From Algoriphagus oliviformis (lineage in GTDB: Bacteria; Bacteroidota; Bacteroidia; Cytophagales; Cyclobacteriaceae), in NCBI RefSeq assembly GCF_017254915.1, contig NZ_JAFKCT010000003.1:310001-374000 (forward strand): DNA of 64,000 nucleotides, in the 5' to 3' direction. Below, in pieces: positions 7,382 to 14,909 of this stretch. Made by a program: the position numbers and the translations under genes. Each line of letters opens with the position of its first letter. Position 1 is the first letter of the stretch. The notes beneath the pieces are model-generated. The model did no database searches. It saw nothing but the letters and a program-made list of their open reading frames with translations, and was not told where the DNA came from.

Positions 7382-8106
7382 CAGACGTCCAAAAGCTTGA
7401 CATGAAAGGCAAAGAAGTCTCCATAGGGAACCTTCCACTGCTGCTTGGGAAACCACTTCGGCAAACCGGTCGCATTCCAGTCGATGCTGTACTTCCGATC
7501 CGGCAGCGCCTCGGCCACCAAATCCCGCAGCGAGCCGGGCGTATAGAAGTGCGCAGTGGTGTAGTAGTTGTTTTTCCCAAAAGCCTGCTGCACGCGGCGG
7601 CGGATCAGCTTGGGCGTGTTGCGGTTCATCATCCCAAAGATGATCCCGTACTTACCCACGCGCACGGCTTCACGGATCACGGCGACGGGATCCAGGTAGT
7701 ATTCAAAAGTCGTCACAAAGGCCAGGGCATCGAAGGAGTGATCCTTGAACGGCATGTGGTGGGAGTCGGCCAAGACCAGATCCCCGGGAAAAAGCTGCAC
7801 GCCCTGCGCGAGCATAAAGGGGGAAATATCACCGCCTGTCGCCTCCAGACCGATCTCATGCCACCAGCGGGTGAAGCGGGTCGTGCCGCAGCCAAACTCC
7901 AGCAGGGTCTTCACCCGCTCGTCCTGCTTGATCAGGCCAGCCAGGGTTTTCTTTTGCCAGACCTCCTGCTCCTTGTAGGGGCCTTCGTAGTATTGCTCGT
8001 AGTGGTCGGTGTCGTCACGGTTGAAAAACCACTCTTTCCGTCCCTGCCAAGTCCGCAGCTCCTCGGGAGCCACCTCGAATGTTTCGTGTTTGATCAGTTC
8101 GCTCAT
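7381..8106 (-). CDS. Class I SAM-dependent methyltransferase, first gene of TPP-riboswitch operon
   Basis: 241 residues; the ATG at 8106 places a normal leader after the riboswitch and drops a nine-residue extension. Rossmann motifs: VKTLLEFGCGTTRFTRWW (motif I), LEATGGDISPFMLAQ (acidic loop), LVLADSHHMPFKDHSFDALA (motifs post-I/II). The N-terminal 60 residues are Trp/Tyr/acid rich (DHYEQYYEGPYKEQEVW), as in small-molecule methyltransferases. Nothing in the standard thiamine pathways uses such a methyltransferase, so its substrate is a real question. The stop overlaps the next start by one base. Possible partner: the Trm112-like protein at 5401. Confidence 0.8.
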   Translation of the reverse strand: MSELIKHETFEVAPEELRTWQGRKEWFFNRDDTDHYEQYYEGPYKEQEVWQKKTLAGLIKQDERVKTLLEFGCGTTRFTRWWHEIGLEATGGDISPFMLAQGVQLFPGDLVLADSHHMPFKDHSFDALAFVTTFEYYLDPVAVIREAVRVGKYGIIFGMMNRNTPKLIRRRVQQAFGKNNYYTTAHFYTPGSLRDLVAEALPDRKYSIDWNATGLPKWFPKQQWKVPYGDFFAFHVKLLDV

Positions 8107-8162
8107 CGGTCTAAAATCTAGACCCGGATGCATCCCAGAAAGGGTAAAAGGCAGCCGCCTTT

Positions 8163-8238
8163 GACAATTCCTACGCTGGCATTATCCAGATCAGGTATTC
8201 GGGTATGATCTCAGCCTTACAGTCAGGCACCCCGTTGT
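8163..8238 (-). promoter_or_regulatory. TPP riboswitch (THI element)
   Basis: On the minus strand the aptamer shows the diagnostic pieces in order: ACGGGGTGCC, GGCTGAGATCATACCC (the pyrimidine-binding CUGAGA loop), ACCTGATCTGGATAATGCC and AGCGTAGGAA. Immediately after it comes a GCCTTT hairpin (AAAGGC-GGCT-GCCTTTT, about 8145-8162), a weak terminator-like stem that may act as expression platform. The methyltransferase ATG follows at 8106. TPP binding should switch off the whole 8106-5401 unit. Confidence 0.95.
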
Positions 8239-8252
8239 TTTTATTTGATGGT

Positions 8253-8260
8253 CAAATATA
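8253..8260 (-). promoter_or_regulatory. -7 box of the TPP-riboswitch operon
   Basis: TATATTTG on the minus strand matches the Bacteroidota -7 consensus TAnnTTTG and would start transcription about 10 bases before the aptamer. A TTTG at 8275-8278 is closer than the usual -33 spacing. Confidence 0.5.
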
Positions 8261-8342
8261 GGGGTCTATTTGGACAAAGCCGAACCATTCCCTCTGTTCA
8301 TTTCTGGAGTAAAGCCCATCAGTCTAGGCTGTTCTATTGATT

Positions 8343-8368
8343 GTTCTTTTTTCTTGATAAAAAAGAAC
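8343..8368. repeat. Inverted repeat / terminator-like hairpin in the 8261-8588 spacer
   Basis: GTTCTTTTTT and AAAAAAGAAC form a perfect 10-bp stem around CTTGAT. It is followed by a GC-rich patch of CGC and CTGCTGCG words up to about 8455. The rest of the 8261-8588 spacer shows no gene; it looks like another dispersed repeat. Confidence 0.6.
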
Positions 8369-8588
8369 CAAAAAATCAAGACGCAGCAAAGCTCCCTCCG
8401 CACGGGGCCGAACGCTGGCCCGCTGCTGCGTCAGCCCCCGCGCCTATCCGATTGGAATTTGTACTAGCCGAAGAATCGAAACGTCGTATTCAACACTGAC
8501 TACATTCAATATCGCAGCGCTACTTTAGTATATTCCGGAATAATTAGACATTGAAATCGACATAAGCCAATCCCTGCCCCCAAGCCCC

Positions 8589-9680
8589 ATGAAAACCCTA
8601 CTGACTTTTGCCTGTTTTTGCCTTTTCTTTTTTCAGTTGGAAAAAGCTGCCGCCCAGGACTTCCAGCAAATCCTCGACGCCGAAGTGAGCGAAAAGATGC
8701 CCGGCATTCTTTTCACCATCGAATCCGGGGACGAAAAGCTCTCCTGGAGCGGAGCTGCTGGACTGGACGACATCTCCAAAAAGGATTCCCTGAGTCCGTC
8801 CCAAACCTTCCGCATCGCCAGCGTCACCAAGACCTATGTGGCCGCCAGCATTCTCCGCCTGATGGAAAAGGGAGTTTTGAAGCTTGACGACCCCATCTCC
8901 AAGCATATTTCCTCGGAACACGCCCAGATTCTTTCCCAAGACTATGACTTGGATAAGATTACGATCAGGCAGATTTTGCGGCATGCTGCCGGTTTCTTTG
9001 ACCATACCCATGCTCCGGAATTTTTCGACATCGTCCTCAAAACGCCAACACACGAGTGGACTCGCACAGAGCAGCTCCGCATGTGCGTGGAAAAAGGCGA
9101 ACCCATCGGCCCTCCAAGAGCACAGTTTAGCTACTCGGACACCGGCTATGTGATCCTGGGGGAACTGATAGAAAAATATACCGGCAAAAATCTGGACGGA
9201 GGCATCAAGGAACTGCTGGGACTAGAGCGGCTTGGGCTAGATCGAACGGATTTCGAGCGCATCGATCCCGCCACGGATCAGCTGCGCATCCACCAGTATT
9301 TTCAGGGCATGGACACCTATGGATTCAGCCCCACCATGGACTACTATGGCGGCGGGGGATTTCTATCTACTACGCAGGAACTGGTCGATTTCTTCCAGGC
9401 GCTGTTCCAAGGGAAAATCTTCGAGCATCCCGAAACGCTACAAACCATGCTCGAACCGGTAGCCTATGCCGAAAAGGCGCAAATGGACTACCAGATGGGC
9501 ATGTACCGAGTGCAGGTCAACGGACTGGAAGTCTATTGCCATTCTGGGTTCTGGGGCACGCAGGTAGTTTATATTCCTTCACGGGATATCTATATGGCGG
9601 CGAATTATTCCGGGGGGTGGAGAGGGAGCGCGGTAGCGCCGGTTTTTGGGAAGGTCCTTTTGGAAAAAGGGAAAAACTGA
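8589..9680 (+). CDS. Exported serine hydrolase (class C beta-lactamase / DD-peptidase fold)
   Basis: 363 residues with a signal peptide (cleavage after AAAQ, residue 23). The three active-site elements of the family are visible: SVTK at residues 78-81 (nucleophilic Ser and Lys), YSDTGY near 180 (the Tyr-x-Asn element, here with Asp), and HSGFWG near 317 (the KTG equivalent, HxG as in EstB and DD-peptidases). Substrate may be peptidoglycan peptides, D-amino-acid peptides or esters; nothing singles out true beta-lactamase activity. It stands alone between spacers. Confidence 0.85.
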   Translation: MKTLLTFACFCLFFFQLEKAAAQDFQQILDAEVSEKMPGILFTIESGDEKLSWSGAAGLDDISKKDSLSPSQTFRIASVTKTYVAASILRLMEKGVLKLDDPISKHISSEHAQILSQDYDLDKITIRQILRHAAGFFDHTHAPEFFDIVLKTPTHEWTRTEQLRMCVEKGEPIGPPRAQFSYSDTGYVILGELIEKYTGKNLDGGIKELLGLERLGLDRTDFERIDPATDQLRIHQYFQGMDTYGFSPTMDYYGGGGFLSTTQELVDFFQALFQGKIFEHPETLQTMLEPVAYAEKAQMDYQMGMYRVQVNGLEVYCHSGFWGTQVVYIPSRDIYMAANYSGGWRGSAVAPVFGKVLLEKGKN

Positions 9681-9829
9681 ACTATATTTTATTTACGAGT
9701 TATTGAAAAAAGAAAAACGGAGAATTTTGACAACTGAAGGAAAACGTTTTGACTGAAACTCTGAAGCGAATACTCGCAAAGGCAGAGTACAAAATATAAT
9801 CAAACATATAGGTGATCAATTAAATAAAA

Positions 9830-10348
9830 ATGGAATTAGCTAGATTAATATTGGACACTCTGATTATTCTACTGGGACTTTGGGTTTTATTTTATAAAGC
9901 TTACTTTACGGAAAAGGGGAAGAATATTGCCACGAAAGAAGATATTCAAGAAATCACTTCTAAAATTGAACTTGTGAAACTCGAGTTTTTAAAAAAAATA
10001 GAATTTAACAAGTATGCACTAAATCTAAACCATCAACTTTTTAACGCCCTGAATTCTCTTCAAAATTCTCTACGCACTATTAACCGAGATCAATCAGAAT
10101 CCGGGATTAGATCGTTTTGGAGAGATTTTGAGAAAAACAAGAATGATATCAGTAGGCTCCATATAAATTATAGCTCTACGTATTATTCCCAATACCAAGC
10201 TGCAGGATCAAATTTCGAAAGGGCTATCAACAAATTTATTGAATCTTCCAAAACACAAGACCACAACAAGACCCTAAAAAATATAAATAGTTTAATCAAC
10301 AGTATTGAGGAATACAAAAAAGAAATTCACAACTGCATCAACATATGA
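9830..10348 (+). CDS. Hypothetical membrane-anchored coiled-coil protein
   Basis: 172 residues, no recognised family. One membrane helix at about residues 5-25 (LILDTLIILLGLWVLFY) is followed by a long, Lys/Glu/Asn-rich helical region with heptad-like spacing (KEDIQEITSKIELVKLEFLK). The base composition is much more AT-rich than the flanking genes, and no neighbour is close on the same strand, which hints at horizontal gain. Confidence 0.6.
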   Translation: MELARLILDTLIILLGLWVLFYKAYFTEKGKNIATKEDIQEITSKIELVKLEFLKKIEFNKYALNLNHQLFNALNSLQNSLRTINRDQSESGIRSFWRDFEKNKNDISRLHINYSSTYYSQYQAAGSNFERAINKFIESSKTQDHNKTLKNINSLINSIEEYKKEIHNCINI

Positions 10349-10441
10349 GACTTGGCTCAATCGAGATTGGTAAAAATTCGACTTTGACTACCACCTATTC
10401 TCCCGCTCGCGGATGAACAACAAACGATCAATAATTGTAGA

Positions 10442-11266
10442 TCAATTTTTCACCCCCGCAATCACCCGCAACGGCCCGCCACTTCCGCCTTTGATCTTCA
10501 TCGGAAGGGCGACGATGTAGATGCCGGTGTCGGGTAGCTGATCCAGATTGGCCATGTTCTCGAAGCCGGGGATATCATGTCCCATCAGCACCTGATGCGT
10601 CGCAAAATCTTGGGACTGCCCATAGTCGAGACTTGGGGTATCCAAGCCCACCGCTTTTACTTTTCGCTGCTCGGCCAAAAACTTCGCCGCCTCAGGGTGA
10701 ATTCCCGGAAAGTGCAGCTCGGGAATCGCTTCCAAGCCCATTTTGGCTGTGCCGAAATAGGTCTCCCGATCCGGGTAAAATTGTCCATACCCCGTTCGGA
10801 ACAAGACCATGCTTTGCTTGGGGATTTGCCCGTTTACTTTCTCCCAAGCCAAGATCGCCGCCGTATCGATCCGATAATCCCGATCCGCCAAGGCCTGCTC
10901 ACTGACATCAATCAGCACGGCTTTTCCAGTGAGTTGATCCAAGCGGAGTTCGTCCAGCTTCTGCCCTTTTTCCGAAAAGTGGATCGGTGCATCCAGGTGC
11001 GTCCCTCCATGTTCGGGAGTGGAAAGGCTGTAGGAGGAATAGAAATACCCGCCCTCCGTCATGCCCTCGGCCTCGGTTTCCAGCCGGAATCCCTCCAGAT
11101 TGTTGGGCCAATAGAGCGTCGAGGAGTCATAGGAATAGCTTAGGTCTATCCATTTGAGCTCGGCGAGAGTGGCTAGGGGATCGACGGGAATGGACTCGCT
11201 CGGCGCTTGGCAGGAGGCCGAAGCAGCGGCGAAAAGGGCGAAAAAACAAACAGCACGTAGGTTCAT
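10442..11266 (-). CDS. Cyclase-family (kynurenine formamidase-like) metal hydrolase, probable lipoprotein
   Basis: 274 residues. The metal-binding signature of the cyclase/KynB family, HGGTHLDAPIH, lies at residues 86-96, and GLDTPSLDYG and HQVLMGHDI follow in the expected places. These enzymes hydrolyse amides or lactones such as N-formylkynurenine or isatin. The N-terminus is a hydrophobic segment ending in SASC (Cys19), a plausible lipobox, so this copy is probably anchored outside the cytoplasm, unlike KynB. No tryptophan-catabolic neighbour is present; the substrate is open. Confidence 0.8.
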   Translation of the reverse strand: MNLRAVCFFALFAAASASCQAPSESIPVDPLATLAELKWIDLSYSYDSSTLYWPNNLEGFRLETEAEGMTEGGYFYSSYSLSTPEHGGTHLDAPIHFSEKGQKLDELRLDQLTGKAVLIDVSEQALADRDYRIDTAAILAWEKVNGQIPKQSMVLFRTGYGQFYPDRETYFGTAKMGLEAIPELHFPGIHPEAAKFLAEQRKVKAVGLDTPSLDYGQSQDFATHQVLMGHDIPGFENMANLDQLPDTGIYIVALPMKIKGGSGGPLRVIAGVKN

Positions 11267-11451
11267 GGCATCATGGGATTTGGGAAAAAATCACTATGGG
11301 AAACGACATCTGGCTTCAAAATAAGAAACTTGGGTCAGATCCGCGTTTTTCTGGAAAGCTCCAGCCATCCTCCCATCCTGCCGCCCGCCACTTTCACCAT
11401 TTCTCCCTTCGACGCTTTCTCTTATCCTAATTTCCTAAAACACTCTTTTTC

Positions 11452-12174
11452 ATGCGAAACTTTCTTTTGCTTTTGTCTTTCCTAGTCGTCGCAGCGTCAC
11501 AGGCGCAGACCATTGGGGTAGAACGGCAGCGAGTGGTCCTGACAAGCCCCGAAACCTCCTTCAAAATCTACAACCAAGTGACCGGGGAGCGGATCAGCGA
11601 AGAAGAACTTATGGAGATCGTACGCAAACGCGGATCTACCTATCTGGATAAGGACTTCAACAAGTATGGTCAGCCGACGCGCGGGTATTACCATCCCGAC
11701 AGTGCCCATCTGACCATCCGAAACCGAAACCAACACAAGCAAATACAGCCCGGCGAGGAGCTGCCCAAGTTTGTCTTCACCCTCGTGGACGGCACAAAAT
11801 TGCGGAGCAAAAAGCTTCGGGGAAAATGGGTACTCCTGAAGTTTGATCTGGTGGTGGAATTTTTGGACTATCCCGACTACGAGGCGCTCGCTGCGCAAGT
11901 CGATGCGCTGGACGAAAAGTACCCTCTGGTCGCGATCACCTGCCTACGGGACAATGAGGAAAACATCAGAACCGGAATCGGTGGAAAATACGACCCCATA
12001 CGCTGGATGGGTGAGGGTACGGGTTTTCAGGAAAAATACTTTATATCCAGACTGCCGACATCCGTACTGCTAGACCCCAAAGGCAGGGTGGTCACCTACT
12101 TCAGGTACCACGAAAAGATGGATTTGGAGGAAACCATCCTCCGCCACCTAAGCGAGACTTCGACTGCACGATAG
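11452..12174 (+). CDS. Exported thioredoxin-fold (redoxin-like) protein lacking the active-site cysteines
   Basis: 240 residues with a signal peptide (FLLLLSFLVVAASQAQ). After a 100-residue N-terminal part comes a redoxin-like domain: GEELPKFVFTLVDGTKLRSK, RGKWVLLKFDL (where AhpC/TlpA proteins read W..FWA.WC..C), and FISRLPTSVLLDPKGRVVTY with the conserved cis-Pro. Position of the CxxC is occupied by FDLVVEF, so thiol redox activity is unlikely. It may be a binding or scaffolding relative of TlpA. Single gene, followed closely by a GNAT gene. Confidence 0.7.
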   Translation: MRNFLLLLSFLVVAASQAQTIGVERQRVVLTSPETSFKIYNQVTGERISEEELMEIVRKRGSTYLDKDFNKYGQPTRGYYHPDSAHLTIRNRNQHKQIQPGEELPKFVFTLVDGTKLRSKKLRGKWVLLKFDLVVEFLDYPDYEALAAQVDALDEKYPLVAITCLRDNEENIRTGIGGKYDPIRWMGEGTGFQEKYFISRLPTSVLLDPKGRVVTYFRYHEKMDLEETILRHLSETSTAR

Positions 12175-12276
12175 CTGGGCAGTCTCCAGCCCTCGCTTTT
12201 TCCCTGAAAAGAAAAACAGAGGCTAAAAGTCTCAAGAATGTCGTTTTTGCTAATTTCCGATCTAATTAAAAAAAGT

Positions 12277-12780
12277 ATGTTTCTACGAGCAGCATGCGAT
12301 GCGGACATCCCAAAAATCTGGGAGATTTTGCAGCAAGCCATTGCCCAGCGTAAAGCCGAGGGAAGTGAACAATGGCAAAACGGCTACCCCAACGAGTCTA
12401 CTGTTGAGGAAGATTTAGCCAGCAACTTCGGCTACGTGCTGGAGGACGAAGGGGAAGTGGTAGCCTACGCGGCCATCCTTTTCGAAGAGGAGCCCGCCTA
12501 CAGCGACATCAAAGGCGCCTGGCTGAGCGAGGGAGACAGTGCCGTCGTCCATCGCGTGGCCACCTCGAATGCGGTGAAAGGAAAAGGCGTCGCGACCCGG
12601 CTTTTCCGCATGATCGAAGACTTATGCGTTTCCAAACAGGTCTTCAGCATCAAGGTGGACACCAATTTTGACAATGCCCCCATGCTGCGGATCTTGGAAA
12701 AGCTGGGCTACAGCTACTGCGGCGAAGTATTTTTTATTGGCGCTCCAAGGATGGCCTTTGAAAAGCTGCTGGTACACTAG
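12277..12780 (+). CDS. GNAT-family N-acetyltransferase
   Basis: 167 residues. I favour the ATG at 12277 over 12238 because MFLRAACDADIPKIWEIL begins exactly at the GNAT first strand. The acetyl-CoA loop is VVHRVATSNAVKGKGVATRL (motif A, Q/RxxGxG/A as KGKGVA), and NAPMLRILEKLGYSYCGEVF is motif B with the usual Asn and Tyr. The subfamily with EGSEQWQNGYPNES near residue 30 is typical of Bacteroidota acetyltransferases of unknown substrate. Confidence 0.85.
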   Translation: MFLRAACDADIPKIWEILQQAIAQRKAEGSEQWQNGYPNESTVEEDLASNFGYVLEDEGEVVAYAAILFEEEPAYSDIKGAWLSEGDSAVVHRVATSNAVKGKGVATRLFRMIEDLCVSKQVFSIKVDTNFDNAPMLRILEKLGYSYCGEVFFIGAPRMAFEKLLVH

Positions 12781-12800
12781 TAATCCCCCGAGCGTCCTGA

Positions 12801-13862
12801 CTAGTTTTCAGGCTTCAAAGGAAGGCAAACCACATAGGACTCCTCGTCCTCCTTCACCGCGAAGCCGATCATTCGCACGGCCCCGTTTTCTTCATAGACA
12901 AAGGGACGCTCCAGACGCTGAGGCTTGAGCCAAGAGCCGTCTCGCATGGCAATGGCCTTGTCCATGAGCTTAAATTCCCCGGCCTTGCTCCAATTGATCC
13001 CATCCGGAGAACTCACCAAGCCGATAAAATGCTCCGTGGAGTGAAAAATGCCATAATAATATCCCCTCGCCTCATCGTACCAAAGCGACATGTCCTCGGT
13101 ATCGAGGTAGTCGATCACGGGCTTGGGCTGGATCACAAAGTCTCCGTCCGGACGCTCGCTGATAGCCATGGCCTGATTTCTCACAAAGCCCGTGACATTC
13201 GGCTTATCGCCCTTCACGATCAGGTAGTAGCGCCCGTCCTTGCCTTGGGTGATGGCCGGATTGACGGTCAGGGTAGTGATCGGGCCACCCGGTTCGATGA
13301 GTGGCTGGTCTTGGCGAACCCAAGGCCCATCCAAGGACTCTGCCACGGCCACGCCCGACCGTTGGTTGGGACGCAGGTCCGACTTCCAAAGTGGATGGGT
13401 TCGCGACGTCTTGCTGATTTCCCAAAGATCCTGATCGGAAAAATCCGGGTCTCCGTCTAGGCGCGTCGAGATGTAGTACAGGTAGTACTTTCCCTCGTAA
13501 TATCTGATTTTTGGATTGTGGGCGGTGATGGCATCCCAATATCCCGGCCCCCTGCCGGTCAAGACCGTCTCCTGATAGTCCCAAGGTCCTGTGGCCGAGT
13601 CGGAGACTGCCCTTGCCACCTCGGAGAAGAGCAGCCAGCCGGTAAACTTGGTCGCTTCCGGCCAGCGGGAATAGAAAAGGTGGTACCTCCCGTCTGCTCC
13701 CTTTACCACCGATCCACACCAGTTGAAATAGCCTTCGGTCTTGAAGATGTGCTCCGGACCGATGGGAAGAATGCGTTCGGAAAGCTTGAGATCATCTTGG
13801 GCCAAAGCCTGCCCGAGCACCAGAAAAAACGCAACGAACGCCCAGTTTCTCAAAGTCTTCAT
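12801..13862 (-). CDS. Exported glycoside hydrolase, five-bladed beta-propeller (GH43/GH117-like)
   Basis: 353 residues; ATG at 13862 gives a clean signal peptide ending ALAQ. Repeated blade motifs are seen: DGRYHLFYSRWP, VSDSATGPWDY, EGKYYLYYISTR, ESLDGPWVRQDQP, DGRYYLIVKGD and DEARGYYYGIFH. The GPW-x repeats are characteristic of GH43-clan and GH117-like propellers, which cleave arabinosides, xylosides, galactosides or anhydro-galactosides. The catalytic triad cannot be assigned without alignment. It starts 15 bases after the stop of the sugar epimerase at 13877, so the two are an operon. Confidence 0.7.
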   Translation of the reverse strand: MKTLRNWAFVAFFLVLGQALAQDDLKLSERILPIGPEHIFKTEGYFNWCGSVVKGADGRYHLFYSRWPEATKFTGWLLFSEVARAVSDSATGPWDYQETVLTGRGPGYWDAITAHNPKIRYYEGKYYLYYISTRLDGDPDFSDQDLWEISKTSRTHPLWKSDLRPNQRSGVAVAESLDGPWVRQDQPLIEPGGPITTLTVNPAITQGKDGRYYLIVKGDKPNVTGFVRNQAMAISERPDGDFVIQPKPVIDYLDTEDMSLWYDEARGYYYGIFHSTEHFIGLVSSPDGINWSKAGEFKLMDKAIAMRDGSWLKPQRLERPFVYEENGAVRMIGFAVKEDEESYVVCLPLKPEN

Positions 13863-13876
13863 GAAAACAAAAGTGA

Positions 13877-14728
13877 TCACAAGGCGTGCTTCGCTCCCAT
13901 TTCGCGGATCAGCTTGTAGCCGTTTTCAGCCATGTCCCAGGGCTCGGAGAAGTTTCTCCATACGCCAATCGAGTTGGCGAAAGCAGGGTCATTTCGCGTA
14001 AAACCCTCGATGGTCAGCCAGCCGGAATAGCCGACTTTCTTCAGCGTCGCAAAGGTCTCGTCAAAGTCCACATGGCCGGAACCCGGCGTGCCGCGGTCGT
14101 TTTCGGAGATATGAAAATGCCCCAGGCGTGGCGCGATCAGCTCGATGGCCGCGCCCAGTTTTTTCTCCTCCATATTCGCGTGATGCGTGTCAAACATCGC
14201 CTGCACGTTGGGATGGTTCACCTTGGCCAAAAGGTAGTCCAGCTGCCCCATGGTGTTGGCGAGATAGCACTCAAAGCGGTTTAGGGCCTCTGGTGTCAAA
14301 ACAATCCCCAGCTTTTGGGCATAGTCGCCCATTTCGTGCAGCACTTCGGCAGACCAGTTGTATTCCTCCTCCATGGGCGCCCGGGAAGCGAAGGTCGCAA
14401 AGGCCGAATGAAAAGGCCCGCAAAGCACCTGGGAATTCAGATCTGCCGCGCGATCCAGCACCCATCGAAGCCGCTCCTTGGACTTTTCCCGGACGGCTGC
14501 ATCGGGGGAAATCGGGTTTTCTTCGGGACTGAGCACCGTCACGGTGGTCACTTCCAGACCGATATCCGCGCAGTGTTTTCCCACCAGCTTAAAAGACTCC
14601 TCGGGAGATCCTCCCACAAAAAATTCGGCCCCATCGTATCCGATCTTTTTCAATCGATCCAAAATCGGCAACAAAGCCTCTGACATTTCCGCTGACCAAG
14701 CCAGCACGTTAAATCCTATTTTGTTCAT
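13877..14728 (-). CDS. Sugar phosphate isomerase/epimerase (TIM-barrel, tagatose-3-epimerase group)
   Basis: 283 residues, cytoplasmic. The AP-endonuclease-2-like barrel is recognised from MNKIGFNVLAWSAEMS, KKIGYDGAEFFVG, LTPEALNRFECYLANT (metal-binding Glu), VQAMFDTHHANMEEKK (Asp and His), LGHFHISENDRGTPGSGHVD (His) and WLTIEGF (Glu). These four ligands hold Mn or Mg in keto-sugar 3-epimerases and hydroxypyruvate isomerases. Upstream member of a two-gene unit with the propeller glycosidase, suggesting it handles the sugar released outside and taken up. Confidence 0.8.
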   Translation of the reverse strand: MNKIGFNVLAWSAEMSEALLPILDRLKKIGYDGAEFFVGGSPEESFKLVGKHCADIGLEVTTVTVLSPEENPISPDAAVREKSKERLRWVLDRAADLNSQVLCGPFHSAFATFASRAPMEEEYNWSAEVLHEMGDYAQKLGIVLTPEALNRFECYLANTMGQLDYLLAKVNHPNVQAMFDTHHANMEEKKLGAAIELIAPRLGHFHISENDRGTPGSGHVDFDETFATLKKVGYSGWLTIEGFTRNDPAFANSIGVWRNFSEPWDMAENGYKLIREMGAKHAL

Positions 14729-14881
14729 GTTAAATAGCTATACCGACTAAAGGTGTCACATTTTGGCGGAGTTCACAAGCCTCTTCAGAAGGAAAGATGG
14801 CCAATTGATGCGACTGGCAGCAGGTCTACACGAAAGGCCTTTCAAGATCAAATCTTTCTGCCCCCGAAACTCCAAATTCCC

Positions 14882-14889
14882 TACCTTTG
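14882..14889 (+). promoter_or_regulatory. -7 box for the ABC-F gene
   Basis: TACCTTTG is a perfect TAnnTTTG, 20 bases before the ATG at 14910. It supports that ATG over the one at 14763, which would lie upstream of the promoter. Confidence 0.55.
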
Positions 14890-14909
14890 CCGCTTCAATT
14901 CCAAGATTC

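Noticed and set aside
10442-11266. Kynurenine pathway enzyme linked to the trp genes
   Set aside because: The trp operon is 50 kb away, no other kynurenine gene is present, and the protein seems exported.
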